Source: Ilumatobacteraceae bacterium
Lineage (GTDB): Bacteria > Actinomycetota > Acidimicrobiia > Acidimicrobiales > Ilumatobacteraceae
Assembly (NCBI GenBank): GCA_013213745.1
Contig: JABSQH010000027.1
Coordinates: forward strand, 1-64,000
Length of the DNA: 64,000 bases
Direction of reading: 5' to 3'
The notes beneath the pieces are model-generated. The model saw only the letters and a list, made by a program, of their open reading frames with translations, was not told the DNA's origin and searched no databases. The translations under genes and the position numbers were made by a program. Within the stretch, counting starts at the first letter, position 1. Every line of letters begins with the position of its first letter. Shown here one piece after another: positions 17,519-26,243 of this stretch.

Positions 17519-19414
17519 GTGCCCGCAGCCGCTCTCGAACAGTCCGTCCTCGAGTCCAAGGACAAAGACACCTTGCTCGAAATGGCCAAGGCGCTTGGCG
17601 TCAAGGCCAACACCCGCCTGAAAAAGGCCGACATCATTTCTCGCATTCTCGACACGACCGGACCAGGCGACGACACCTCGTCGGCCGGGAACGGCAACGC
17701 CCCGGGAAGCGACACGCAAAGCGCCGACACCGCGTCGGATCCGAAGACCACCGATTCCGGCGAGCCGAGCCTCGACGAGTCGAGCGCTCCAGCCGCGCAG
17801 GGCGACACGCCCGCCGACAGTGAATCGAACGGCGCGCCGTCACCGACCGCAGCGTCCGCCGAACAGCCACCCGCCGACAGTTCGAGCGCCCCTGCGGTCG
17901 GTTCAGACGGCGAACCGCTCGCCGACTGGGAGATCGCGCTCGCCGAACAAGGCGTCGACACCACGACCACACCGACCGAGTCGCGATCGAGCGATGGGGA
18001 TCGGTCCGACAACAAGCGCCAACGCAACGACGGCGATCGCAACGACGCCAAACAACGCAACGATGGCGATCGCAGCGACGGCAAGCAGCGCAACAACGGC
18101 CAGCGCAACAACAACCAGCAGCGCAACGACGGCCAGCGCAACAACAACCAGCAGCGCAACGATGGCGAGGGCGGCGGCAATCGTCGGCGGCGTCGTCGTC
18201 GCAAGAATCGCAACAACAACGACGGGCCGCAGGGCGAAGACCTCGAGCTCCTGGAAGGCGACGGTCAACCGCAGAGCAATGAGCCGACGGAAGTGTCGGG
18301 CTACCTCGACATCCGCGACGAGGGCTATGGCTTCTTGCGGGTCAACGGGTACCTCCCACACAAGTCCGACGCATACATCCCGCTGCGCCTCGCCCGTCAG
18401 TTCGGGCTGCGCAAGGGCGACCAGGTCACCGGCCTCGCCCGCCCGGCGCAGCGCAACGAGAAGAATCCAGGTCTCATCGAGGTGCATACCGTCAACGGCG
18501 GCGACCCCGAAGCGGCCAAGAAGCGCCCCAAGTTCGAAGACCTCACAGCGCTCTTTCCCGACCAGAAGCTGGCGCTGGAAGATCCGAGTGACCCGACGAA
18601 CATGACCGCCCGGATCATCGACCTCGTGTCGCCGGTGGGCAAGGGTCAGCGTGGCCTGATCGTCTCGCCGCCCAAGGCCGGCAAGACGACGATCATGAAG
18701 ACGATCGCCAAGTCGATCGAGCTGAACAATCCCGAGACCGAGCTCATCGTGCTGCTTATCGACGAGCGCCCCGAAGAGGTCACCGACATGAAGCGCACGG
18801 TGCGCGGTGAGGTGATCGCTTCGACATTCGACCGTCCCAGCGACGAGCACACCGCGGTCGCCGAGATGGCGATCGCCAAGGCCAAACGACGCGTCGAGGA
18901 CGGCGTCGACGTCGTCATCATGCTCGACGGCATCACCCGCCTGAGCCGGGCCTACAACCTCGCCGCCCCCGCCAGCGGACGCATCCTGTCCGGTGGTATC
19001 GACGCCGGCGCGCTGTACCCGCCGAAGAAGTTCTTCGGAGCGGCGCGCAACGTCGAAGAGGGCGGCTCCTTGACCATCCTGGCCACGGCGTTGGTCGACA
19101 CCAACAGCCGGATGGACGAGGCGATCTTCGAGGAGTTCAAGGGCACTGGCAACATGGAGCTGCGCCTGGATCGCAAGGTCGCCGAGCGCCGCATCTACCC
19201 GGCCATCGACGTCGACGCCTCGTCGACCCGCCACGAAGAGCTGCTGTTCGATCGCAAGCAGCTGCAACAGGTCTGGAAGCTCCGTCGCGTGTTGTCCGGC
19301 CTCGCCGCCGACGGCAACGCCGCCCCGGGGCTCGAACTGCTCATCGACCGCCTGAAGACCTTCCGCACCAACGACGAGTTCCTCTCCGAGATCGCCCGCC
19401 AGCCGTCGATGTAA
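17519..19414 (+). CDS. rho: Transcription termination factor Rho with large disordered insertion
   Basis: Hexameric RNA helicase (631 residues) that ends transcription. The N-terminal Rho domain begins with [23 protein letters not shown] and a SAP-like helix pair. Residues about 46-255 form a low-complexity region: first acidic and Ser/Ala/Pro-rich, then Asn/Gln/Asp/Arg repeats ([10 protein letters not shown]) and an Arg block. The cold-shock-like RNA-binding domain ([19 protein letters not shown]) and ATPase core with Walker [10 protein letters not shown] follow. Such insertions are usual in high-GC Gram-positive Rho and add RNA affinity. I start at GTG 17519 because GAGAGG precedes it; an ATG 26 codons upstream lacks a ribosome binding site. 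A dispersed repeat overlaps the stop codon. Confidence 0.97.
   Translation: MPAAALEQSVLESKDKDTLLEMAKALGVKANTRLKKADIISRILDTTGPGDDTSSAGNGNAPGSDTQSADTASDPKTTDSGEPSLDESSAPAAQGDTPADSESNGAPSPTAASAEQPPADSSSAPAVGSDGEPLADWEIALAEQGVDTTTTPTESRSSDGDRSDNKRQRNDGDRNDAKQRNDGDRSDGKQRNNGQRNNNQQRNDGQRNNNQQRNDGEGGGNRRRRRRRKNRNNNDGPQGEDLELLEGDGQPQSNEPTEVSGYLDIRDEGYGFLRVNGYLPHKSDAYIPLRLARQFGLRKGDQVTGLARPAQRNEKNPGLIEVHTVNGGDPEAAKKRPKFEDLTALFPDQKLALEDPSDPTNMTARIIDLVSPVGKGQRGLIVSPPKAGKTTIMKTIAKSIELNNPETELIVLLIDERPEEVTDMKRTVRGEVIASTFDRPSDEHTAVAEMAIAKAKRRVEDGVDVVIMLDGITRLSRAYNLAAPASGRILSGGIDAGALYPPKKFFGAARNVEEGGSLTILATALVDTNSRMDEAIFEEFKGTGNMELRLDRKVAERRIYPAIDVDASSTRHEELLFDRKQLQQVWKLRRVLSGLAADGNAAPGLELLIDRLKTFRTNDEFLSEIARQPSM
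18101..18166 (+). repeat. 33-bp tandem duplication inside rho
   Basis: Two adjacent 33-bp units differ at one base (gac versus gat) and encode [11 protein letters not shown] twice. They lie in the Asn/Gln-rich part of the Rho insertion, so this segment probably changes in length between strains. Confidence 0.9.
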
Positions 19415-19462
19415 CGGGCTCGGTCGCCCTGGCGGGCTCCTGTCGCCTCCCGTGCTCGCGCC
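19411..19462 (-). repeat. Dispersed ~57-bp repeat, copy A (minus orientation)
   Basis: Read on the minus strand from 19462 this begins GGCGCGAGCACGGGAGGCGA and continues GGAGCCCGCCAGG-type sequence to CGAGCCCG. It matches the tandem copies at 46619-46732 over most of its length. It overlaps the rho stop codon and forms an inverted pair with copy B. Confidence 0.65.
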
Positions 19463-19555
19463 CATGGCGCTCGCCCACCTGGCTCGCAGCACGCGATCCG
19501 GCACGACTGCCAGACGTCTTGCGCAGAGCGCAGGCGGGCGACCAGAGCGAAGCGA

Positions 19556-19606
19556 TGGGAGCACGGGAGGCGAGGGGACCGCCGCCAGGCCGTCCGAGCC
19601 CGATCG
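19556..19606 (+). repeat. Dispersed ~57-bp repeat, copy B (plus orientation)
   Basis: GAGCACGGGAGGCGAGG followed by CCGCCAGGCCG and CGAGCCCG matches copies A, C and D. With copy A it can fold the rho-rpmE spacer into a long imperfect stem with a loop of about 95 nt. It may act at the 3' end of the rho transcript. Confidence 0.65.
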
Positions 19607-19704
19607 TGAGCGCGCGGCGATAGCGTATTTCACTCCTCCATCCCTCTGGCGACGATCGGGGGCGCATGTGCCGCCTGTTCAGCCGCCGACGAAAGGACCC
19701 CACG

Positions 19705-19935
19705 ATGAAGGCTGATATCCATCCCGAGTACACCGAGACGACCGTGCATTGCTCATGCGGCAACACGTTCGTCACCAGCTCCACGGTCGGCGACGACCTC
19801 AACGTCGAGCTGTGTAACGAGTGCCACCCGTTCTTCACGGGCAAGCAGAAGCTCGTCGACTCCGGTGGCCGCGTCGAGCGGTTCAACCGTCGCTACGGTC
19901 GCCGCAAGGGCTCGCCGGCAACCACCGACGACTGA
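19705..19935 (+). CDS. rpmE: 50S ribosomal protein L31 (zinc-binding form)
   Basis: 76-residue component of the large ribosomal subunit. It carries the cysteines of the zinc-containing type (CSCGNTF and LCNECHPFF) and ends in a basic tail, [10 protein letters not shown]. The ATG at 19705 is preceded by AAAGGA; an in-frame ATG 13 codons upstream lacks such a site. It follows rho, the usual actinobacterial order. A TAGCGT hexamer at 19621-19626 could be its promoter, giving a leader of about 70 nt. A strong hairpin follows the stop codon. Confidence 0.95.
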   Translation: MKADIHPEYTETTVHCSCGNTFVTSSTVGDDLNVELCNECHPFFTGKQKLVDSGGRVERFNRRYGRRKGSPATTDD

Positions 19936-19957
19936 CCCACCGCACCCCGAAAAACCG

Positions 19958-19988
19958 GCGATTCCGTGCGCAATGCGCACGGAATCGC
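19958..19988 (+). terminator. Hairpin terminator after rpmE
   Basis: A perfect 14-bp stem (GCGATTCCGTGCGC and its complement) with a 3-nt loop lies 22 bp after the rpmE stop. Only a short ATTT follows, so it is of the weak-tail type common in actinobacteria. Confidence 0.75.
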
Positions 19989-20027
19989 GACAATTTCGGA
20001 GAACACCTTCAGTTGTCAGCCCGGGCA

Positions 20028-20044
20028 TCCGATGATCCATCGGA
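20028..20044. promoter_or_regulatory. Palindrome abutting the DUF1800 start codon
   Basis: TCCGATGATCCATCGGA is a perfect 7-bp inverted repeat with a 3-nt centre that ends directly at the ATG at 20045. It could be an operator or a hairpin hiding the start. No ribosome binding site is visible. Confidence 0.4.
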
Positions 20045-21454
20045 ATGCCCGCCGCGCTGACCGAGTCCAACGTCCGGCATCTCTTGCGCCGCGCCGAGAT
20101 CGTCGATCGGCCCGACCGCGTCCAAGAGTTGCTCGGGCTCGGTTCCATCGACGCCGCTGTCGACAACGTGATGAACGTGCCGGCCGATCCTGGCTCGGTG
20201 TCGTGGACGACGTCGCAGAACTGGGAACGCGGCGTCGAGCTCACCGAGTATTGGCTCAACCGCATGGCGCACGACTCGCCGCGCCCGTTGCAGGAGAAGA
20301 TGAGCTTCTTCTGGCATGGGCTGTTCTGTAGTGAGTTCGGCAAGGTCGGCCTCGCCGCCCTGATGCGCGAGCAGATCGACCTGTTTCGCCACGATGGCTT
20401 GACCAATGTGCGCGATCTGGCCACGACGATGTCGGTCCAAGTGGCGATGCTGCGCTACCTCGACAACAACCAGAACAAGGCCAGCTCGCCGAACCAGAAC
20501 TTCTTCCGCGAGCTGATGGAGTTGTTCCTGCTCGGCGTCGGCAACTACAACGAGGCCGACGTCGAGGCCGGCACCGCCGCCTGGACCGGACACACCGACC
20601 AGTGGGACGACGAGGTCAGCCCCTACCGATGGCGCCCGGAGTGGCACGACTTCGGTACAAAGTCGCTGTTGGGTCGAACGATCAACAACGGCGGCGACCC
20701 CACTCTGCACGGGTTCGAGACGATCGAGGTCATCCTCGGAAACGGCATCGTCCCGAACGATGCCACCAATGTCGCCAACCGCGGCCGCCCCACTCGTGAA
20801 GTCGCCGCCGAGTTCTTGTCGCGCAAGTTGTGGACGGTGTTCGCCACCGATGCGCCCCCGTCGGCGGCGGCGATGACCGCAATGCGCACTGCGCTCCTCG
20901 ATCACGACTTCGACGTACGGCCGTGGGTGCGGGCAATGCTCACCCACGACGACTTCTATGCGGCCAGCGTCAAGACCGGGCTCGTGCGTTCGCCGGTGGA
21001 ATTCGTGGTGGCACTGCTCCACGCAACTGGTCGTCGCTCGCAGGACGCAGGTCTCACCTGGCAGATGGAGGGCATGGGGCAACGGCCGCTGTTTCCGCCC
21101 AATGTCAGCGGCTGGAAGGCCAACGGCTACTGGATCAACGCCAGCGCAATGGAACGACGGGCCAACGGCGTCCAGAGCGTGGCCTGGGCCACGCAACGCA
21201 CCTACTGGGACGACGGTGGGGAGATGCGCCTCGCCGACGGCAACATCTCGCGTGAGGAGCTCACCGCGCGCAACAACGGCACACCGGTCATGTCGTCGGC
21301 CCAAGTGATCGATCGGATCACCGATCTCTGTCGGCTCGATATCTCCACTGCGTTGCGCAGCGACCTGCTCGCCTACCTCGACTCGATCAACGTATGGGAG
21401 CGCAACAACGTGCTGTTCTTGCTGCTCGTCGCCCCCGAGATGCAGATGGCTTGA
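20045..21454 (+). CDS. DUF1800 domain-containing protein
   Basis: 469-residue protein of the DUF1800 family, of unknown biochemical function. Family-typical segments include LTESNVRHLLRRAEI near the N-terminus, MSFFWHGLFCSEFGKV, NQNFFRELMELFLLGVGNYNEADVEAGTAAWTG, and a C-terminal FPPNVSGWKANGYWINAS region. The last is also found in planctomycete relatives. No signal peptide is evident. It is followed directly by a DUF1501 gene, the partner it almost always has. The pair may process or export a large surface polymer or protein; the role is not established. It interrupts the usual rpmE-prfA neighbourhood. Confidence 0.85.
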   Translation: MPAALTESNVRHLLRRAEIVDRPDRVQELLGLGSIDAAVDNVMNVPADPGSVSWTTSQNWERGVELTEYWLNRMAHDSPRPLQEKMSFFWHGLFCSEFGKVGLAALMREQIDLFRHDGLTNVRDLATTMSVQVAMLRYLDNNQNKASSPNQNFFRELMELFLLGVGNYNEADVEAGTAAWTGHTDQWDDEVSPYRWRPEWHDFGTKSLLGRTINNGGDPTLHGFETIEVILGNGIVPNDATNVANRGRPTREVAAEFLSRKLWTVFATDAPPSAAAMTAMRTALLDHDFDVRPWVRAMLTHDDFYAASVKTGLVRSPVEFVVALLHATGRRSQDAGLTWQMEGMGQRPLFPPNVSGWKANGYWINASAMERRANGVQSVAWATQRTYWDDGGEMRLADGNISREELTARNNGTPVMSSAQVIDRITDLCRLDISTALRSDLLAYLDSINVWERNNVLFLLLVAPEMQMA

Positions 21455-21462
21455 AACACGTC

Positions 21463-23940
21463 ATGCTCGACCCCGACATCAGCACACGTGGCGCACTCGC
21501 CCATCTGCACATCGATGACGTGCGCGATGAACCACTCGCGCTCGACCGCCGCCGCTTCTTGCAGATGGTCGGCATGGGCCTCGGGGCCGGACTCGTGGCG
21601 GGTCCTGGAACGAGCCTGCTCGACGCAGCGCTCGGCCATGATGCGTCGGCGTGGGCCGCTGGGCCGGTGGCCGACAACCAGGGCATCCTCGTGGTGTTCG
21701 GGATGTACGGCGGCAACGACGGCTTGAACACGGTCGTCCCGGTGACCGACGGGAACTACTACGACCAGCACGGTGCGTTGGCGCTCGGCGAGAACGACGT
21801 GCTGCCCCTCGACGGTCAGACCGGTCTGCACCCAGCACTGACCGAGGTCAAGCGCTTCTGGGACGCAGGGCAAGCGGCCATCGTCGAAGGCATCGGGTAC
21901 CCCGACCCTGATCTCAGCCACTTCAGCTCGATGGCCATCTGGATGTCGGCGATCCGCAACGGCGTTCCCACTTCAGGGTGGCTCGGTCGCTGGCTCGACG
22001 GCTACCTCGGTTCGACCGGCAGTCTGTACGCAGGCGCCGCGATCGGTCACTCGTTACCCCTGCACTTCGTCGGCAACCAGCATCGCGGCACATCGATCCC
22101 CGCGGGTCGTCCGAGTTTCGGCGCAGGCGACAGTGAACGCAATCAGCGGATCTACCAAACGATGCGCGCCATGTGCGCCGACGGTGCCGGTTGGCAACGA
22201 GCCGTCGGTCAGGCGCACATCGACCAACTCGATCTCGCCGCCCGCCTGCAGCCCGTCATCCCCGAGGATCTGCCCGAGGACCGACTGTCAGCTGAGGCCG
22301 AGGTGATGGCCCGGTTGATCAACGCCAACCTCGGCTTTCGCGTGCTCAGCGTCGGGTGGGGCGACTTCGACAGTCATGCGGGGCAACCGGCGCAGCACCC
22401 GGCGCGAATGCTCGAATTCAACAGCGCGTTGCGCCGGTTCTTCGAGGTCCTCGACGACCGTTGGGCCGGTCAGGTGACGATCATGTCGTTCTCGGAGTTC
22501 GGCCGGACCAGCTGGGGCAACGACGGCCTCGGATCCGACCACGGCACCGCGGCGCCACACATCGTCCTCGGGTCGCGAGTGAAGGGCGGCTTCTACGGGC
22601 AGCGGCCCTCACTGGTCGGACTCCGTCGATGGGACCGCATGGCGCACCACGTCGACTTCCGCGACTACTACGGCAGCGTCATCGACGGATGGCTCGGCGG
22701 GGGCGGCTCCGACGTTGTCGGCCGGCCGATCGATGATCTCGGGCTGTTCCGTGCGGCGCCGGCACCTGGCGGCACACTGCCGCCCCCGGCCCCCGGTGGC
22801 GGCGGCGCTGGTGGTGGCGGATCGGCAGTCGGCGACTTCGTCTCGATTGCCCCGGCCCGGTTGTGCGACACCCGCGAGGGACACGGCGCGCGACCTGGCC
22901 CGCTGGGTCCGAAGGACACCATCTCGGTGCAGGTCGCAGGAGTCGGTGGCGTGCCGAAATCGGGTGTGCTCGCCGTGGCACTCAACGTCACGTCGGTCAA
23001 CGCCACGAGCAACACCAATTTCCGGGTGTTTCCCGATGGCACCGACGTGCCCGATGCCTCCAGTCTCAACCCGCGGCCTGGACGAGCCGTCCCCAACATG
23101 GTGATGGTGGGCCTCGGCAAGTCCGGCAAGGTGAACGTCTACAACCATGCGGGTGCGGCTGACTGCGTGATCGATGTGGTTGGCTACGTCGGCTCGACGG
23201 CCGGTGCGAAGTACAGCGGGCTGACGCCGTTCCGCATCCTCGACTCGCGCGTCGGCACCGGGGTTCGCCGCGGGCGAGTGCGCGGCGGGCAAACGATTGA
23301 GGTGCCGGTCGCCGGGCTGGGTGGAGTGCCCACCGATGGGGTCGACCTGGTCGTGCTCAATGTCACCTCTGTCGGTCCGTCGACTCGCGGGTACGTGACG
23401 GCGTGGGCGACCGGAGCGTCTCGCCCGGAGATCTCGAACCTGAACTACAGCCCCGGAATGAACATCCCCAACCTCGTCATGTGTCGTGTGGGCGACGGCG
23501 GAAGAGTCAGTCTGTTCGCCAATTCCGGGGATCTCGATCTCGTTGCCGACGTCGTCGGCTTTTTCTCCGCGAAGGGGGCCCGCCATGTGGCGGTCGGGCC
23601 GACGCGTGTACTTGACGTGCGCGAGGGGCTTGGAGCGCGCCGAGGTCGTGTTGGCGCGATGGAGGAGATCGAACTCGTCGTCGGTGGCCGTGGGCGAGTG
23701 CCGACCAACGCTCGTGCGGCGATTCTCAACGTCACGGCTGCGGGGGCGACGGCCAACAGTTTTGTCACGGTGTACCCGGAGGGCGCCGAGCGACCCGAAG
23801 CGTCGAGCGTCAACGTCGCTCGCGGCCAGACCGCAGCCAACCTCGTTGTCGCCAAGTTCGGTTCCGGCGGCCGGATCCGGTTGTACAACCACGCGGGCGC
23901 AGTTGATCTGATTGCCGACGTCACCGGCTATTTCGTCTAG
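21463..23940 (+). CDS. DUF1501 protein with three C-terminal envelope-type repeats
   Basis: 825-residue exported protein. A twin-arginine motif (DRRRFLQMVG, 29-38) begins a Tat signal. The DUF1501 (alkaline-phosphatase/sulfatase-fold) domain spans about 60-430 with GMYGGNDGLNTVVP and FSEFGRTSWGNDG ... DHGTAAPHIVLG. A Gly/Pro linker near 440-455 leads to three repeats of about 123 residues (from about 459, 582 and 706). Each contains RxLDxRxGxGxRxG, VxVAGxGGVP, VLNVTxV and a closing ADVxGYF-like strand. These repeats are common in surface proteins of marine actinobacteria. An alternative TTG start at 21451 overlaps the DUF1800 stop. It is probably a secreted or surface-attached partner of DUF1800. 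Confidence 0.85.
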   Translation: MLDPDISTRGALAHLHIDDVRDEPLALDRRRFLQMVGMGLGAGLVAGPGTSLLDAALGHDASAWAAGPVADNQGILVVFGMYGGNDGLNTVVPVTDGNYYDQHGALALGENDVLPLDGQTGLHPALTEVKRFWDAGQAAIVEGIGYPDPDLSHFSSMAIWMSAIRNGVPTSGWLGRWLDGYLGSTGSLYAGAAIGHSLPLHFVGNQHRGTSIPAGRPSFGAGDSERNQRIYQTMRAMCADGAGWQRAVGQAHIDQLDLAARLQPVIPEDLPEDRLSAEAEVMARLINANLGFRVLSVGWGDFDSHAGQPAQHPARMLEFNSALRRFFEVLDDRWAGQVTIMSFSEFGRTSWGNDGLGSDHGTAAPHIVLGSRVKGGFYGQRPSLVGLRRWDRMAHHVDFRDYYGSVIDGWLGGGGSDVVGRPIDDLGLFRAAPAPGGTLPPPAPGGGGAGGGGSAVGDFVSIAPARLCDTREGHGARPGPLGPKDTISVQVAGVGGVPKSGVLAVALNVTSVNATSNTNFRVFPDGTDVPDASSLNPRPGRAVPNMVMVGLGKSGKVNVYNHAGAADCVIDVVGYVGSTAGAKYSGLTPFRILDSRVGTGVRRGRVRGGQTIEVPVAGLGGVPTDGVDLVVLNVTSVGPSTRGYVTAWATGASRPEISNLNYSPGMNIPNLVMCRVGDGGRVSLFANSGDLDLVADVVGFFSAKGARHVAVGPTRVLDVREGLGARRGRVGAMEEIELVVGGRGRVPTNARAAILNVTAAGATANSFVTVYPEGAERPEASSVNVARGQTAANLVVAKFGSGGRIRLYNHAGAVDLIADVTGYFV

Positions 23941-24004
23941 GCCGGGGGCGATTGTCCGGGTGCCGACGCACTCGGCGTGGGGGTGTCGACGGCGGCGGGC
24001 TCGA

Positions 24005-24010
24005 TAGCGT
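24005..24010 (+). promoter_or_regulatory. Leaderless -10 hexamer, uncharacterised gene
   Basis: TAGCGT ends 7 nt before the GTG at 24018 and decides that start over codons lying further upstream. Confidence 0.55.
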
Positions 24011-24017
24011 TCGGCGC

Positions 24018-25085
24018 GTGGCAGGCGAACGACCGCAGCTCGATGAATCGGCCACGCGCCGGGCACGTTTGCTCGATGCGCAGCTGCGTGGGCTGATCTC
24101 TGAACACCGTGGGGTACCGGCCGAGGCTGCCAGCGCGCCACTTCCGATCGGCGCCGGTGTGATCGTCGCGAGCGACGATGGTCGAGACTTCGCGAGCGAC
24201 GATGGTCGAGACGTCGCGAGCGACGATGGTCGAGATGCGTGGGTGCTCGTCGATGGGCACGGTGGCGCCCGCCCGGCGCGGGCGCTCGGCCCGGCACTGG
24301 CCTGGGCGATCCGTCAGGAGGCGTCGCGCCTGAACATCATCTCGGCGGTCGACGGCGGCGTTCTGGCACGGCGAGCTGCCTGCTTCGATCTGCCGGTCGA
24401 GGTGTGGTTTCCCCAAGAACGCGAGCTGTTGCCGGTCGTCGAAGAACCGCTGCCGGTGCCACCGGAGGCTGTCGCTGCGCATCTGGCGTTCGCCGACGAG
24501 ATCGCGGACGCTGGTGCTGACCTCGTCGTCGAGCACGGCGTCGTCACCGGTGAGGTGCACGGACTCGAGGTGTGCCGCGTTGTCGACGGCAACGATGGCG
24601 TGGCGCGACTCGAGGTTGGTGTCGGCGCCCAGGACCGAGATGCGTTCGGCCTGCTGCACGGCGACCAGCCGCCGGCCGACGCACTTGCCCGGGTGGTCGC
24701 CCACGTGGCCCAACAACGGGTACCGGACGCGCCGCAGCACCCGCTCAACCGGATTGCTCGCGAGCGCCTCCTGCGATGGTTGCTCGTTCGAGACCCCGGT
24801 GTCGTCGACCTGACCGAGCTGGCCGTAGCCGCGCCGCCTGTCCCGCGCGGCGGACTCAACGAGATGGAGCCATGTGTCGCGTTGGGTCGCGATGCCGACG
24901 GTGCCGAGGTGGCCGTGGTCGTGTCGAGCGGCGTCGACCTCGATCTGGTCCCGTTCGTCGCCGACGTACGTCGCGAACACGATCGACCGGTGGTGGTCGC
25001 GCTCCCGGCGCGTGATCGCCTGCCGATCACCGACGAGTTGGTCGCGCTCATCGGGCCAGGCGTCGAGGTGCGCGGCATCGGCTGA
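24018..25085 (+). CDS. Uncharacterised conserved-looking actinobacterial protein
   Basis: 355 residues; family not recognised. No signal peptide or membrane helix is seen. The sequence is rich in Ala, Val, Asp and Glu with alternating short strands and helices (WVLVDGHGGARPARALGPALAWAIRQ, VWFPQERELLPVVEE, LNRIARERLLRWLLV). It ends with VAVVVSSGVDLDLVPFVADVR and VVVALPARDRLP, as in a Rossmann-like fold. Residues 51-74 consist of three copies of ASDDGRD plus one residue, encoded by a 24-bp tandem repeat. It precedes prfA by about 60 bp but each has its own start hexamer. The two C-terminal strands might indicate a metabolic or nucleotide-binding fold; this is a guess. Confidence 0.6.
   Translation: MAGERPQLDESATRRARLLDAQLRGLISEHRGVPAEAASAPLPIGAGVIVASDDGRDFASDDGRDVASDDGRDAWVLVDGHGGARPARALGPALAWAIRQEASRLNIISAVDGGVLARRAACFDLPVEVWFPQERELLPVVEEPLPVPPEAVAAHLAFADEIADAGADLVVEHGVVTGEVHGLEVCRVVDGNDGVARLEVGVGAQDRDAFGLLHGDQPPADALARVVAHVAQQRVPDAPQHPLNRIARERLLRWLLVRDPGVVDLTELAVAAPPVPRGGLNEMEPCVALGRDADGAEVAVVVSSGVDLDLVPFVADVRREHDRPVVVALPARDRLPITDELVALIGPGVEVRGIG
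24168..24239 (+). repeat. 24-bp tandem repeat, three copies, in-frame
   Basis: Three contiguous 24-bp units, nearly identical except for the last codons, encode ASDDGRDF, ASDDGRDV and ASDDGRDA. Copy number can change without breaking the frame, so this is a candidate variable-number repeat. Confidence 0.95.
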
Positions 25086-25129
25086 GGGCACGCGACAGCG
25101 CCCTTCCAGTGGGCCAGCGCGGCGGCCGA

Positions 25130-25135
25130 TAGCGT
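25130..25135 (+). promoter_or_regulatory. Leaderless -10 hexamer of prfA
   Basis: TAGCGT ends 9 nt before the prfA ATG; there is no ribosome binding site. Confidence 0.55.
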
Positions 25136-25144
25136 CGAGCGCTC

Positions 25145-26236
25145 ATGCACGAGCCGTTGCGCGACGCTGATCTCGACCGGTTGCGGCGCGTCGAGGAGGA
25201 GTATCTGACCCTCGAGGCGCAGCTCGCCGATCCCGAGGTGCTCGCCGACCCGGCACAGCTGCGCACCTTGTCGAAGCGCTACAACGACCTCGGTCCGGTG
25301 ATCATCGCGTTTCGCCGGCGGATCGCGCTCGGCGACGATCTCGAGGCCGCTCGCGAGTTGCTCGACGGCGCGACGGGTCCCGAGCGATCGATGCTGATGG
25401 ATGACATCGACGCCACCGCCGACGCGCTTGCGGCGCTCGACGACGAACTCCGCGAGCTGATGCTGCCAACCGACCCCAACGACGGTCGCAATGTGATCGT
25501 CGAGATTCGCGGGGCAGAAGGCGGCGAGGAGGCCAACCTGTTCGCCCGCGATCTCGCCGAGATGTATCGGTCGTTCGCCGACCAGCACGGTTGGTCGGCG
25601 GCGACGCTCTCGGCATCGCTCAGCGACATGGGCGGCTACAACGACCTGACGATGGAGGTACGCGGCGACACCGCCTGGCGCAACCTCAAGTTCGAAGGCG
25701 GGCCGCACCGCGTCCAGCGCGTCCCGGTCACCGAGAGCCAAGGTCGAGTGCACACCTCGTCGGCGACGGTGAGTGTGATGCCCGAGGCCGACGAGATCGA
25801 CATCGCGATCGACGAGCGCGACCTCGACGTCGACGTGTACCGGGCCAGCGGCCCCGGCGGCCAAAGCGTGAACACGACCGACTCGGCGGTGCGCATCACC
25901 CACCGGCCGACTGGTCTTGTGGTCACGATGCAAGACGAGCGATCGCAGCTACAGAACCGGGCGCGGGCGATGACGGTGTTGCGGTCGCGGCTGTACGAGT
26001 TGGCCGAGGACGAACGCAACGCCCAGCTGTCGGCGGATCGACGGGCACAGATCGGCGGCGGCGGGCGGAGCGAGAAGATTCGCACCTACAACTTCAAGGA
26101 GAACCGGGTCACCGATCATCGCATCGGGTTCACGATCCACCGGCTCGGCGATGTCCTCGGCGGCGATCTGCAGCCGGTGGTCGACGCACTCGCGGCCGAT
26201 GAGCGAGCTCGTCTGCTCGCTGGCGACGAGGAGTGA
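25145..26236 (+). CDS. prfA: Peptide chain release factor 1
   Basis: Cytosolic class I release factor (363 residues) recognising UAA and UAG. The GGQ motif that triggers peptidyl-tRNA hydrolysis is at 238-240 (YRASGPGGQSVNTTDSAVR). The glutamine is the substrate of the methyltransferase encoded next door. EIRGAEGGEEANLFARDL and GPHRVQRVPVTESQGR are standard RF signatures. It is followed after 7 bp by prmC, the usual pair. Confidence 0.97.
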   Translation: MHEPLRDADLDRLRRVEEEYLTLEAQLADPEVLADPAQLRTLSKRYNDLGPVIIAFRRRIALGDDLEAARELLDGATGPERSMLMDDIDATADALAALDDELRELMLPTDPNDGRNVIVEIRGAEGGEEANLFARDLAEMYRSFADQHGWSAATLSASLSDMGGYNDLTMEVRGDTAWRNLKFEGGPHRVQRVPVTESQGRVHTSSATVSVMPEADEIDIAIDERDLDVDVYRASGPGGQSVNTTDSAVRITHRPTGLVVTMQDERSQLQNRARAMTVLRSRLYELAEDERNAQLSADRRAQIGGGGRSEKIRTYNFKENRVTDHRIGFTIHRLGDVLGGDLQPVVDALAADERARLLAGDEE

Positions 26237-26243
26237 GCAGGCG

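Noticed and set aside
24168-24239. Three short repeats that could suggest a CRISPR-like array
   Set aside because: The units are contiguous without spacers, in frame inside a coding region, and no cas genes are near.
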